Assembly: GCA_036676235.1 (NCBI GenBank)
Contig: JAKFDI010000095.1
Span: 1 to 64,000, forward strand
Direction: 5' to 3'
Origin: JAKFDI01 sp036676235
Lineage (GTDB): Bacteria; Pseudomonadota; Gammaproteobacteria; Burkholderiales; Burkholderiaceae_C
Length of the DNA stretch: 64,000 bases
The notes below the pieces were generated by a model. It made no database searches and was not told the origin of the DNA. It was given only the letters and a program-made list of their open reading frames with translations. Shown in pieces: positions 56,588 through 64,000 of this stretch (positions within the stretch are counted from its first letter, which is position 1; each line of letters begins with the position of its first letter). The position numbers and the translations under genes were made by a program.

Positions 56588-57526
56588 TCAGCCGCGCTTC
56601 TTCGCGCGCGGATGCGCGGCGTCGTAGACCTTGGCCAGATGCCCGAAATCGAGCCGGGTGTAGACCTGCGTCGTCGTGATGTTGGCGTGGCCGAGCAGCT
56701 CCTGCACCGCGCGCAGGTCGCCGCTGCTCTGCAGCAGGTGCGAGGCGAACGAGTGCCGCAGCATGTGCGGATGCACGTGCGTCGGCAGCCCGGCCTGCAG
56801 CGCGCGGCGCGCGAGGCGCACGCGCAGTTGCCCGGGCGTGAGCCGCGCACCGCGCACGCCGACGAAGAGCGCCGGCTCGCCCGGCAGCGCGAGTTCGCCG
56901 CGAGCCACGAGCCACGCACGCAGCGCCGCCAACGCCGGCTCGCCCAGCGGCACGCTGCGGCGTTTGCCGCCCTTGCCGAGCACGTGCGCGGCGGCATCGG
57001 CCGCGTCGATCCAGCCGGCGGCGACATCGCTGGCGCGAAGATCCAATCCGATCAGTTCACCCACGCGCAGGCCGCAGCCGTAGAGCAGCTCGGTGATGCA
57101 GTGGTCGCGCGCTTCGACGGCGGGCTCGGCCTCTGCGTCGTTCAGTTCGGCCAGCGCCACGGCCTGATCGACCGACAGCGCCTTGGGCAGCGGCTTGCCG
57201 CCCTTGGGCGCGCGCACGCCGTCGACCGGGTTGGCGGCCACGAGGCCGTCGCGCCCGAGCCAGCGGTACAGCCCGCGCCAGGCCGAGAGCGTGAGCGCGA
57301 TGCTGCGCGGGGCCAGCCCTTGCCCGTGCAGTTGAGCGGCGAAGCGGCGCACGTGGTGCTGCTGCACCGCGCGCAGATCGACCGGCATATCCGCCGCCAT
57401 GCGCTGCAGGCGCTGCAACGCATCGGCGTAGATGGCGAGCGTGCGCGCCGCCAGCCGGCGCTCGACCTGCAGGTGCGTGAGGTGACGGGCGATGTCGTCG
57501 TGCAACCCGCTCGCCGGCGCCGTCAT
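56588..57526 (-). CDS. xerC: Tyrosine recombinase XerC
   Basis: A 312-residue recombinase that resolves chromosome dimers at dif with XerD. It has the catalytic set Arg (ELLYGCGLRVGELIGL), His and Arg (HPHMLRHSFASHLL), a second His (ELLGHANITTTQVYTRLD) and the Tyr nucleophile in that last block. An N-terminal SAM-like domain precedes. It lies in the order dapF - DUF484 - xerC, the known conserved cluster, so it is the housekeeping enzyme rather than an integrase. Confidence 0.95.
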   Translation of the reverse strand: MTAPASGLHDDIARHLTHLQVERRLAARTLAIYADALQRLQRMAADMPVDLRAVQQHHVRRFAAQLHGQGLAPRSIALTLSAWRGLYRWLGRDGLVAANPVDGVRAPKGGKPLPKALSVDQAVALAELNDAEAEPAVEARDHCITELLYGCGLRVGELIGLDLRASDVAAGWIDAADAAAHVLGKGGKRRSVPLGEPALAALRAWLVARGELALPGEPALFVGVRGARLTPGQLRVRLARRALQAGLPTHVHPHMLRHSFASHLLQSSGDLRAVQELLGHANITTTQVYTRLDFGHLAKVYDAAHPRAKKRG

Positions 57527-57538
57527 GGGCGTGAAGCT

Positions 57539-57582
57539 CAGTTGGCGCTTGGTTGGCGCTTAGTTGGCGCCTAGTCGGCGCT
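57539..57582. repeat. Tandem repeat, four 11-base units
   Basis: Units CAGTTGGCGCT, TGGTTGGCGCT, TAGTTGGCGCC and TAGTCGGCGCT lie end to end. The repeat spans the gap between xerC and the DUF484 gene and runs into the last codons of the latter. Confidence 0.85.
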
Positions 57583-58260
57583 CGTCAGGCGCGACAAGCC
57601 GGCGCTCGCGATGTCGCCGATACGCACGAGGAAATCCGTGCCCATGTCGGCCGAGAAACGCGTGGCGTCGGGCGAGGCCAGCACCAGCAGCCCGAAGGCT
57701 TCGCTCGTCACGCCGTGGCGCAACGGGATCATGGCGATCGAGGCGGCAGCGTCCGGCTCTTCGAGCCAGTTGGCGGCCTCGAAGCCGGAGTTCATGCCGC
57801 AGTACGGCAGCGTGAGGCTCCCGGCAAAGCTCTTCGCGTCGTCGCTCACGCCTTCGGCGAAGGGCAGCGCGGCATGCGCCGGCGCCACGCCCCACACGCG
57901 AATGCCCGCCTGCGGAATCATGAACTGGTGCATCAGTTGCTCGGTCACCACCTGCGGCAGTTCGGCGGCATCGACCGTGAGCATCACGGCGCGGGTGTAG
58001 CGGTGCAGGCGGTCGGCGATGGCCACGTTCTCCTGGCCGTGACGGATCATCTCCATCACCTTCTGCTCCATGCCCTTGATCTTCTCGCGCAGCATTTCCA
58101 TCTGCCGCTCCTGCAGCGAGACGGCGCGCTGGCCATGCGGGCTGGTGAGCTGCACGGACGCAAGCAACTCCGCGTTGCGCTCGAAGAAGGCGGGCGTGTT
58201 CGCGAGGTACTCGACGATGTCGTGTTCGGTGATGCCCTGAATGCCGGTGGTGCTGCTCAC
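57571..58260 (-). CDS. DUF484-family protein
   Basis: A 229-residue cytoplasmic protein with an N-terminal helical part (VEYLANTPAFFERNAELLAS) and a GAF-like core (SLTLPYCGMNSGFEAANWLE; LLVLASPDATRFSADMGTDFL). The family lies between dapF and xerC in many proteobacteria. Its stop codon lies within the tandem repeat at 57539-57582, so the extreme C-terminus may vary between strains. Start overlaps the dapF stop by 4 bases. Confidence 0.9.
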   Translation of the reverse strand: MSSTTGIQGITEHDIVEYLANTPAFFERNAELLASVQLTSPHGQRAVSLQERQMEMLREKIKGMEQKVMEMIRHGQENVAIADRLHRYTRAVMLTVDAAELPQVVTEQLMHQFMIPQAGIRVWGVAPAHAALPFAEGVSDDAKSFAGSLTLPYCGMNSGFEAANWLEEPDAAASIAMIPLRHGVTSEAFGLLVLASPDATRFSADMGTDFLVRIGDIASAGLSRLTSAD

Positions 58261-59111
58261 AGTTCGATCTCTCCTTGGAAAACGGTTTCGGCCGGGCCGG
58301 TCATGAACACGTGGTCATCGGCGCCGCCCTGCCATTCGATCGTCAGCAGCCCGCCGCGGGTCTGCACGTCCACGCGCGCATCCAGCCAGCCGCATCGGAT
58401 GCCGGCCACCACCGCCGCGCAGGCGCCGGTGCCGCAGGCCAGCGTCTCGCCCGCGCCGCGTTCGTAGACGCGCAGGCGGATGTGGCCGCGGTCGATGATC
58501 TGCATGAAGCCCGCGTTCACGCGGCGCGCAAAGCGGGCATGCTGCTCGATCAGCGGGCCTTGCGTTGCCACCGGCGCCGCGTCGACATCATCGACGCGCT
58601 GCACGGCGTGCGGGTTGCCCATCGACAGCACGGCCAGCTTCAGCGGCTGACCGGCCACGTCGACCGGCCACAACTCGAAGTCGGCGATGCGCTCGGGCTG
58701 CAGGCCGGCCGCGTCGAACGGCACGCGCGGCAGATCGAAGATCGGCGCGCTCATGTCCACGGTGACGCGGCCGTCGTCCTGCAGGCGCAGCTCGAGCTGC
58801 GTGTTCACGGTCTCGACGCGGATGGTCTTCTTGTCGGTCAGGCCGCGGTCGCGCACGAAGCGCACGAAGCAGCGCGCGCCGTTGCCGCACTGCTCCACCT
58901 CGTCGCCGCTGTTGTTGAAGATGCGGTAGCGGAAATCGACGCCCGGCGTGGCGCTTTTCTCCACCACCAGGATCTGGTCGGCTCCCACGCCGAAGCGCCG
59001 GTCGCCGAGCGCGCGGTACTGCTCCGGCGTGAGGTCGATGGGCGCCTGCGTGGCATCGAGCACGACGAAATCGTTGCCCGCGCCCTGCATCTTGGTGAAG
59101 CGCAATTTCAT
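58257..59111 (-). CDS. dapF: Diaminopimelate epimerase
   Basis: A 284-residue PLP-independent epimerase, which converts LL- to meso-diaminopimelate for lysine and peptidoglycan. The two catalytic cysteines are in EQCGNGARCFVRF and LACGTGACAAV. N-terminus MKLRFTKMQGAGNDFVVLDA is canonical. Order dapF-DUF484-xerC is conserved. Start follows the acyltransferase stop by 17 bases. Confidence 0.96.
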   Translation of the reverse strand: MKLRFTKMQGAGNDFVVLDATQAPIDLTPEQYRALGDRRFGVGADQILVVEKSATPGVDFRYRIFNNSGDEVEQCGNGARCFVRFVRDRGLTDKKTIRVETVNTQLELRLQDDGRVTVDMSAPIFDLPRVPFDAAGLQPERIADFELWPVDVAGQPLKLAVLSMGNPHAVQRVDDVDAAPVATQGPLIEQHARFARRVNAGFMQIIDRGHIRLRVYERGAGETLACGTGACAAVVAGIRCGWLDARVDVQTRGGLLTIEWQGGADDHVFMTGPAETVFQGEIEL

Positions 59112-59128
59112 GGACGGGATTATCGGCC

Positions 59129-60004
59129 TCAGTACAGCGACGGTTCACCCGCGGGCCGCGTCTTGAAGCGCTTGTGCACCCACAGATACTGCGCCGGATT
59201 GCGGCGGATCTCGTCCTCGATCCAGCGGTTGATGCGCAGCGTGTCGGCCACTGCATCGTCGGTCGGGAAGTCGCTCCACGGCTCGAGAAAACGCACGGTG
59301 TAGCCGGCGCCGCCCGGCCGCATCTCGGCCACCACCGGCTGCACCACCATGTCGAAGGCGCGCGCCATGCGCGAGGGCGCGAGCAGTGTGGCGGCGGGCG
59401 TGCCGAAGAAGGGCACGAAGGCGGCGTCGCGTTCGCCGAAATCCATGTCGGGCAGGTTGAAGAAGGCGTGCCCCTGGCGGATGGCGCGAATCAGCGGCTT
59501 GGCCGATTCGCTGCGGGCGAAGATCTCGGCGCGGCCGAAGCGCAGGCGCCCGGCGCGTATGGCCGCATCGAACGCGGCGTTGCTCTGCGGCTGGTAGATC
59601 GAGCCGACGAGGCGAGACTGGTACAGCTGCGTGGCCACGCCCGCCACGTCCAGCCCCATGAAATGTGGCACCAGCCACATGACGGGGCGCTCGCTGGTCT
59701 CGGCCAGCGTCGGGTCGCCTTCCACATGGATCAGCCGCGCCAGGCGCGCCGGCCGGCCGTACCACAGGAGCCCGCGTTCGACGAAGCTGCGGCCGAGCCA
59801 TCCGAAGTGTTCATGCAGCAGCGCGGATCGCTCGGCTTCGGATTTTTCGGGAAAGCACAGCGCGAGGTTGCGCTCGGCCACCTCGCGGCGCGCACGCGCC
59901 AGCCGCAACAGCAGGGCGCCCAGTCCGCGGCCGATGGCGGCCTGCACGCCAAGCGGCAGCCAGTGCACGAGCCACAGCAGGGCGAGCAACAGTCGTGATC
60001 CCAA
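59129..60004 (-). CDS. Lipid A biosynthesis acyltransferase (LpxL/HtrB family), copy 2
   Basis: A 291-residue inner-membrane acyltransferase, with TM at about 5-25. The catalytic motif is HFMGLD (HX4D). Further blocks are IYQPQSNAAFDAAIRAGRLR and LPDMDFGERDAAFVPFFGTP. It would add a secondary acyl chain to lipid A. It directly follows a second homologue, with 3 bases between, so the two may act in order. Which of LpxL or LpxM it corresponds to is uncertain. Confidence 0.88.
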   Translation of the reverse strand: MGSRLLLALLWLVHWLPLGVQAAIGRGLGALLLRLARARREVAERNLALCFPEKSEAERSALLHEHFGWLGRSFVERGLLWYGRPARLARLIHVEGDPTLAETSERPVMWLVPHFMGLDVAGVATQLYQSRLVGSIYQPQSNAAFDAAIRAGRLRFGRAEIFARSESAKPLIRAIRQGHAFFNLPDMDFGERDAAFVPFFGTPAATLLAPSRMARAFDMVVQPVVAEMRPGGAGYTVRFLEPWSDFPTDDAVADTLRINRWIEDEIRRNPAQYLWVHKRFKTRPAGEPSLY

Positions 60005-60007
60005 CGA

Positions 60008-60910
60008 TCAGCCCTTCGATCGGTTTTGCGATTCGACCGCGGCGGCGGTGTCGCCAGCCATGTCGGCCGGTCGCGGCGCCTTGTAGCGGTGGTAGCCCCA
60101 CAGGTATTGCTGCGGGCGCTCGCGGATCAGGCGCTCCATGGCCCGGTTGATCGCGGCGGCCGATTCTGCCTGAGCGTCCGCAGCGTCCAGCCGGCCTTCA
60201 TCGAACGGCACGATGTGGACCCGGTAGCCCTGCCCGCGCGGCAGCCGCTCGCCCCAGGCCAGCAGCGGCACGGCGCCGGTCTGCTGCACCAGGCGTGCCG
60301 CGAGCGTCATGGTGTAGGCGGGGCGGCCGAAGAACGGCGCCCACACGCCCATGCCTTCGGGCGGCACCTGGTCGGGCAGCAGGCCGACCGCCTCGCCGCG
60401 GCGCAGCGCGCGCATCATCTGGCGCACGCCGGCGAGCGTGGCCGGCGCTGCGGCGAGCCCCGGCCGCTGGCGCGAGGTATCGACCAGCTCGCGCAGCCAG
60501 GCCTTGCGCGCAGGGCGGTAGAGCACGGTCATCGGATGCCCGCGGCCGCAGCGCTCGGCATAGGCCTGCGCGGTGACCTCGAAGCAGCCCATGTGCGGCG
60601 TGAGGAAGACGATGCCGCGACCTGCGGCGTGTGCGGCGGCTATGTGCTCGGCGCCTGTCCAGACCACCGGCGGCGTGATCGGCTCGCCGGCCGGACGCAT
60701 CCACAGCCAGGGCAGTTCCAGGATCAGCCGGCCGGCCTCCGCCACGGCGGCGCGGCTGTCGGCGCGCGACACGCCGGCCTGCCGGGCATTGGCCTTGAAG
60801 CGCGCGCGGTAGCTCTGCGACAGCGCGTAGCTCAACCAGCCGAGCAGCCCGCCCAAAGCGTGCAGGCTGCGCAATGACCACGTCGACAACCAGCGAAACA
60901 GCGTCAGCAT
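60008..60910 (-). CDS. Lipid A biosynthesis acyltransferase (LpxL/HtrB family), copy 1
   Basis: A 300-residue homologue of the acyltransferase downstream, with TM at about 7-28. The catalytic motif is HMGCFE, an HX4E variant in place of HX4D. DQVPPEGMGVWAPFFGRPAYT is the conserved second block. It is divergent from metK: its start lies 7 bases from the metK -10 element, so the two promoters overlap. Confidence 0.88.
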   Translation of the reverse strand: MLTLFRWLSTWSLRSLHALGGLLGWLSYALSQSYRARFKANARQAGVSRADSRAAVAEAGRLILELPWLWMRPAGEPITPPVVWTGAEHIAAAHAAGRGIVFLTPHMGCFEVTAQAYAERCGRGHPMTVLYRPARKAWLRELVDTSRQRPGLAAAPATLAGVRQMMRALRRGEAVGLLPDQVPPEGMGVWAPFFGRPAYTMTLAARLVQQTGAVPLLAWGERLPRGQGYRVHIVPFDEGRLDAADAQAESAAAINRAMERLIRERPQQYLWGYHRYKAPRPADMAGDTAAAVESQNRSKG

Positions 60911-60916
60911 CGTTCC

Positions 60917-60922
60917 TATAAT
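60917..60922 (+). promoter_or_regulatory. -10 element of metK
   Basis: A perfect TATAAT, 165 bases before the metK start. The matching -35 position (about 60894) has no good TTGACA. The transcript would start near 60929, leaving a leader of about 158 bases. Confidence 0.6.
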
Positions 60923-60928
60923 CGCGGG

Positions 60929-61086
60929 GTCGCCGAGTTACTGAACTACTTGCGGGGCGACGCAGGCCGTAGAACACGGTGTCTGCCGGGCCGATGAGGC
61001 TCAACAAATCCTGCTAAAGCGTTCGCCGCTCCTCCAGAGAACCCTCAGGCCGGCAACGCACCGAGCAACCTGACTGGAGTTTAAGA
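60929..61086 (+). promoter_or_regulatory. Structured metK leader with sequestered Shine-Dalgarno (candidate riboswitch)
   Basis: The leader folds into several stems: GTCGCC (60929) / GGCGAC, which encloses AGTT-ACTG-AACT; GCAG-N-CTGC around CCGT-AGAAC-ACGG; and a bipartite stem CTCCAG (61032) + TCAGG (61045) / CCTGA (61069) + CTGGAG (61074). The last arm is the metK Shine-Dalgarno sequence, 7 bases before the GTG. Its pairing would block translation. S-adenosylmethionine is the expected ligand because the gene makes it, but I cannot match a known riboswitch class. Confidence 0.5.
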
Positions 61087-62268
61087 GTGGCAAACGATTT
61101 CCTTTTCACCTCCGAATCCGTCTCTGAAGGTCACCCCGACAAGGTGTCCGACCAGATCTCCGACGCGATTCTCGACGCCATCTTTGCGCAGGACCCGCGC
61201 TCGCGCGTGGCCGCCGAGACGCTGTGCAACACCGGCCTCGTGGTGCTGGCCGGCGAGATCACGACCAACGCGCACGTCGACTACATCCAGATCGCGCGCG
61301 ACACCATCAAGCGCATCGGCTACGACAACACCGAGTACGGCATCGACTACAAGGGTTGCGCCGTGCTCGTCGCCTACGACAAGCAGAGCAACGACATCGC
61401 CCAGGGCGTCGACCACGCAAGTGACGACCACCTGAACACCGGCGCCGGCGACCAGGGCCTGATGTTCGGCTACGCCTGCGACGAGACGCCCGAGCTGATG
61501 CCCGCGCCCATCTACTACGCCCACCGGCTGGTCGAGCGCCAGGCCCAGCTTCGCCGCGACGGCCGCCTGCCCTTCCTGCGCCCCGACGCCAAGAGCCAGG
61601 TGACGATGCGCTACGTGGACGGCAAGCCGCACAGCATCGACACCGTGGTGCTGTCCACTCAGCACAGCCCCGACCAGAGCGAGACGCCGAAGACGATGAA
61701 GCCCTCGTTCGTCGAGGCGGTGATCGAGGAAATCATCAAGCCGGTGCTGCCGAAGGAATGGCTGAAGGACACCAAGTTCCTCATCAACCCGACGGGGCGC
61801 TTCGTCATCGGCGGCCCGCAGGGCGACTGCGGCCTGACCGGGCGCAAGATCATCGTCGACACCTACGGCGGCGCCTGCCCGCACGGCGGCGGCGCGTTCT
61901 CGGGCAAGGACCCGACGAAGGTGGACCGTTCGGCCGCCTACGCCGCGCGCTACGTGGCCAAGAACATCGTCAAGGCCGGCATTGCGCGCCAATGCCAGAT
62001 CCAGGTGGCCTACGCCATCGGCGTCGCCAAGCCGATGAACGTGACGGTCTACACCGAAGGCACCGGCGTGATCCCCGACGAGAAGATCGCCGCGCTGGTG
62101 CAGGAGCATTTCGACCTGCGGCCCAAGGGCATCATCCAGATGCTCGACCTGCTGCGCCCGATCTACGAGAAGACCGCGGCGTATGGCCACTTCGGGCGGG
62201 AGGAGCCGGAGTTCAGCTGGGAGAGGACAGACAAGGCGGCCGCGCTGCGTGCAGCGGCGGGGCTGTAA
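61087..62268 (+). CDS. metK: S-adenosylmethionine synthase
   Basis: A 393-residue enzyme forming S-adenosylmethionine from methionine and ATP. It has SESVSEGHPDKVSDQISDA at the N-terminus, GAGDQGLMFGYA near residue 120, and GGGAFSGKDPTKVDRSAAY near residue 270, the phosphate loop. It starts with GTG and has GGAG 7 bases upstream. That GGAG lies in the hairpin described at 60929-61086. A series of small hairpins follows its stop. Confidence 0.97.
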   Translation: MANDFLFTSESVSEGHPDKVSDQISDAILDAIFAQDPRSRVAAETLCNTGLVVLAGEITTNAHVDYIQIARDTIKRIGYDNTEYGIDYKGCAVLVAYDKQSNDIAQGVDHASDDHLNTGAGDQGLMFGYACDETPELMPAPIYYAHRLVERQAQLRRDGRLPFLRPDAKSQVTMRYVDGKPHSIDTVVLSTQHSPDQSETPKTMKPSFVEAVIEEIIKPVLPKEWLKDTKFLINPTGRFVIGGPQGDCGLTGRKIIVDTYGGACPHGGGAFSGKDPTKVDRSAAYAARYVAKNIVKAGIARQCQIQVAYAIGVAKPMNVTVYTEGTGVIPDEKIAALVQEHFDLRPKGIIQMLDLLRPIYEKTAAYGHFGREEPEFSWERTDKAAALRAAAGL

Positions 62269-62459
62269 AGCCCCGCAACCGCGAAGCGGTTCGGCCGCCT
62301 TGCGGCGAAGACTCATATCGCGCAGCGATGTGAAGGCCCCTAGGGCCGTGTCGCAGCCACAAGAATCCTCGGCGAAGCCGCTGACTGAATGCTGCGGCCG
62401 TTCAGGCCGCAGCGACTGACAAAGGGCGACGGAAACGTCGCCCTTCTTCACTGCTTCTA
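62269..62459. repeat. Run of consecutive hairpins after metK
   Basis: Five or more short perfect hairpins in a row: CCGC-GAA-GCGG (62280), GCCGC-CTT-GCGGC (62294), CATATCGC-GCAG-CGATGTG, GGCCC-CTA-GGGCC (62336) and GCTGCGGCC-GTTCA-GGCCGCAGC (62391). They end with the terminator at 62422. No gene is seen in this interval. Confidence 0.75.
62422..62448. terminator. Rho-independent terminator
   Basis: AAGGGCGACG-GAAA-CGTCGCCCTT then CTT. A stable GNRA-closed stem between metK and the convergent MBL-fold gene. Confidence 0.85.
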
Positions 62460-63410
62460 TCAAACGTCGCGCACTACCCCAGTCTCGATCGCCAACGCCC
62501 CGCTCCCCGCCAACTCAGTCGCCAGCACCTCACCCCACGCCCCGGCAGACGACGCCTGCCCACGCCCCACCCGTTCCCACACGTCACGCATCAGCGGCGT
62601 TGTCTCGGCCCACTGCCGCAGCGCCTCGAGCGTCTGCTCGCGCTCCTCCATCAGGTGGTACTTGAGCAACACCTTGGCGCCGTGCCGCGCGTGCTTCGCC
62701 GGATCAGCCACGAAGGCCGCCAGTCGAGAACGCGCCCGGGCCAGCGCACCGGCCACATCGGTGAACGGCGCGCCGTGGCCGGGGATGACCATGCGCACCG
62801 GCAGGCGCTCGATCGCGTCGAGCACCGCGGCCACGTCGTCGAAGCCCGGTTCGCCCTCGATCTCGGGAAAGACGACGCCGAAGCCGTTTTCCCACAGCGC
62901 GTCGGCCGAAACCAGCACGCCCTGCGCGGGCTCGAAGAACATCACCGAGGCCGGATCGTGGCCCGGCGCCTGCAGCACCTCCCAGCGGCGCCCGCCGGCA
63001 GCAATCACATCGCCCGGCTGCACCAGCCCCTGCACGACAAAACGCTCGCAGCGCTGTCCGGTGGCGGCATAGCTGAGGGCGTCAACATCCCACGCCTGCA
63101 CCGCTTGCGCCTGCCCGGGCGGCACGAACACCGGCACGCCGAATTCGCGCTGCAGCGTCGCATTGCCGCCGCAATGGTCGGAATGCAGATGGGTGTTGAG
63201 CACGCGCGCGAGCGGCTGGCCGTGCAGCGCATGGCGCACCAGGGCCAGCGTCTGCGCCGCGTGGTTGACGTGGCCAGTGTCGATCAGCACGGCGCCGGTT
63301 TCGTCGGCGGCGGCATGGATCAGCACGTTGTTCGACGACAGCCAGCCGCGCTCCAGCACCGTGAGGCCGGCCAATGCCGGATGGGATGTCGCGCGTGCGG
63401 AGGCCGTCAT
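62460..63410 (-). CDS. MBL-fold metallo-hydrolase
   Basis: A 316-residue metallo-beta-lactamase-fold hydrolase. Zinc ligands are in NTHLHSDHCGGN (HxHxDH), LQAPGHDPASVM and PGHGAPFTD. The fold serves glyoxalase II, lactonases and others. The substrate is not clear. The C-terminal domain (about 210-316) has EREQTLEALRQWAET, and helices that may close the active site, as in GloB-like hydrolases. It is convergent with metK. Confidence 0.88.
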   Translation of the reverse strand: MTASARATSHPALAGLTVLERGWLSSNNVLIHAAADETGAVLIDTGHVNHAAQTLALVRHALHGQPLARVLNTHLHSDHCGGNATLQREFGVPVFVPPGQAQAVQAWDVDALSYAATGQRCERFVVQGLVQPGDVIAAGGRRWEVLQAPGHDPASVMFFEPAQGVLVSADALWENGFGVVFPEIEGEPGFDDVAAVLDAIERLPVRMVIPGHGAPFTDVAGALARARSRLAAFVADPAKHARHGAKVLLKYHLMEEREQTLEALRQWAETTPLMRDVWERVGRGQASSAGAWGEVLATELAGSGALAIETGVVRDV

Positions 63411-63523
63411 GTCGCGGGTGCGCCGAAGCGCTCGTGGCGGAGTTCGGCATTCTCCGCGCCCCGCATGGCGAACGCCGCGCAGCCCGAGGTCCGGGATGCG
63501 CGGCGTCTTGGCCGCTAGTCAGG

Positions 63524-64000
63524 TCAGTTCAGCTTGACCATCTCGCGTGTCGTGCGCACGCCGTCCACGGTGGCATCCAGCCGCACCCAGTAGGCATCGG
63601 GTACGAGATAGAAGATTTCGCTGTCCTTGTTGCCGTAATCGAAGCGCACCTTGCAGGTATCGAAATCGCCCGCGTAGGTGGCGACCTTTTCGTGCCCGAC
63701 AAAGGTGAAGCTGTCGTTGGAACTGGTGGCAGCACCGTCGGTCGTGGTGGTCTCGGTGTAGTTGACTGTCTGGCCTTCGGCCGCGGTCGACAGGTCGGGC
63801 CGGTCGCTGAACGTGGTGGTCGAGGTGGGGTTGGTCTCACTGGCGCCGTAGATGTGGTAGCCGAGTTCCTGCAATGCGCCGCTGCTCGCATCAAAGTGCG
63901 AGATCTTGCTCAGCTTGTCGGTGCGCATGCTGCGCTGGCTGACCAAGGTGCTGGCGGCGCCATTGAAGCTGCCCGCCAAGGTGCGACGCTTGTCGCTCAG
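63524..64000 (-). CDS. Hypothetical protein, N-terminus beyond the right edge
   Basis: At least 158 residues, cut by the window edge, ending REMVKLN. Rich in Thr and Ser, with aromatic strands (YHIYGASE, IFYLVPDAYWVRLD) and a single Cys in DFDTCKVRFDYG. The composition suggests a secreted or periplasmic beta-rich domain. No family recognised. The open frame stays intact to 64000. Confidence 0.7.
   Translation of the reverse strand: MSDKRRTLAGSFNGAASTLVSQRSMRTDKLSKISHFDASSGALQELGYHIYGASETNPTSTTTFSDRPDLSTAAEGQTVNYTETTTTDGAATSSNDSFTFVGHEKVATYAGDFDTCKVRFDYGNKDSEIFYLVPDAYWVRLDATVDGVRTTREMVKLN

Noticed and set aside
56588..57526. Phage or island integrase
   Set aside because: The tyrosine recombinase sits in the conserved dapF-DUF484-xerC order and has XerC-type length and motifs.
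60929..61086. Assignment of the metK leader to a known SAM or SAH riboswitch class
   Set aside because: I could not match the conserved core of any class from memory, so it is left as an unassigned structured leader.

Overview
This is a GC-rich chromosomal window, about 55 genes long, with the gene style of a betaproteobacterium of the order Burkholderiales. The pointers are several classes of Burkholderiales-like intergenic repeats, paired large/small acyl-CoA dehydrogenase genes, NnrS beside a cbb3-type oxidase, and a PEP-CTERM protein as found in the Rubrivivax-Leptothrix-Methylibium group. The genus is inference. No rRNA, tRNA, CRISPR array or complete insertion sequence was found.

Region 1 (1-16.7 kb) is a catabolic island for CoA-activated acids. 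It holds a thiolase (cut by the left edge), a hydratase/3-hydroxyacyl-CoA dehydrogenase fusion, two separate pairs of pimeloyl-CoA-dehydrogenase-like subunits, a hotdog thioesterase, an acyl-CoA ligase with an IclR regulator, and glutaryl-CoA dehydrogenase. A zinc alcohol dehydrogenase, a quinone-oxidoreductase-like MDR protein and an aldehyde dehydrogenase follow. Together they suggest oxidation of (di)carboxylic acids, with odd-chain products leaving through glutaryl-CoA. A shared 15-bp motif in two divergent promoter regions suggests IclR control.

Region 2 (16.7-27.8 kb) is mixed: a hybrid sensor kinase, small hypothetical proteins, a hemerythrin-like protein, a divergent isochorismatase/GlxA-type regulator pair, a TonB-dependent receptor behind a Fur-like box, and a Baeyer-Villiger-type monooxygenase. 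Region 3 (27.9-35.2 kb) is a sufBCDSUT operon for iron-sulfur cluster assembly, followed by a nitronate-monooxygenase-like protein and an AhpD-like protein.

Region 4 (35.4-41 kb, minus strand) encodes NnrS, a compact cbb3-type oxidase, a Sco protein and a membrane protein. Subunit I appears to carry a CcoS-like N-terminal extension. Region 5 (41-48.8 kb) holds a PEP-CTERM protein, a chemoreceptor with a sigma-28-like promoter, a class A beta-lactamase with a divergent AmpR-like regulator, a formate/nitrite-family channel, and a PP2C phosphatase-protein kinase fusion.

Region 6 (48.8-53.6 kb) is an accessory island directly downstream of glmS, the usual attTn7 position. It holds hipBA, a DUF3883 nuclease-like protein, a phospholipase-D-like protein and a class II Fic protein with a nested palindromic operator. 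Region 7 (53.6-64 kb) is core: glmS, an Lrp/AsnC regulator, a YbaN-like protein, xerC, a DUF484 protein, dapF, two LpxL-type acyltransferases, metK, an MBL hydrolase and a partial protein at the right edge. The metK leader can fold so that its Shine-Dalgarno sequence is sequestered, which makes it the best candidate for an undescribed regulatory RNA here.
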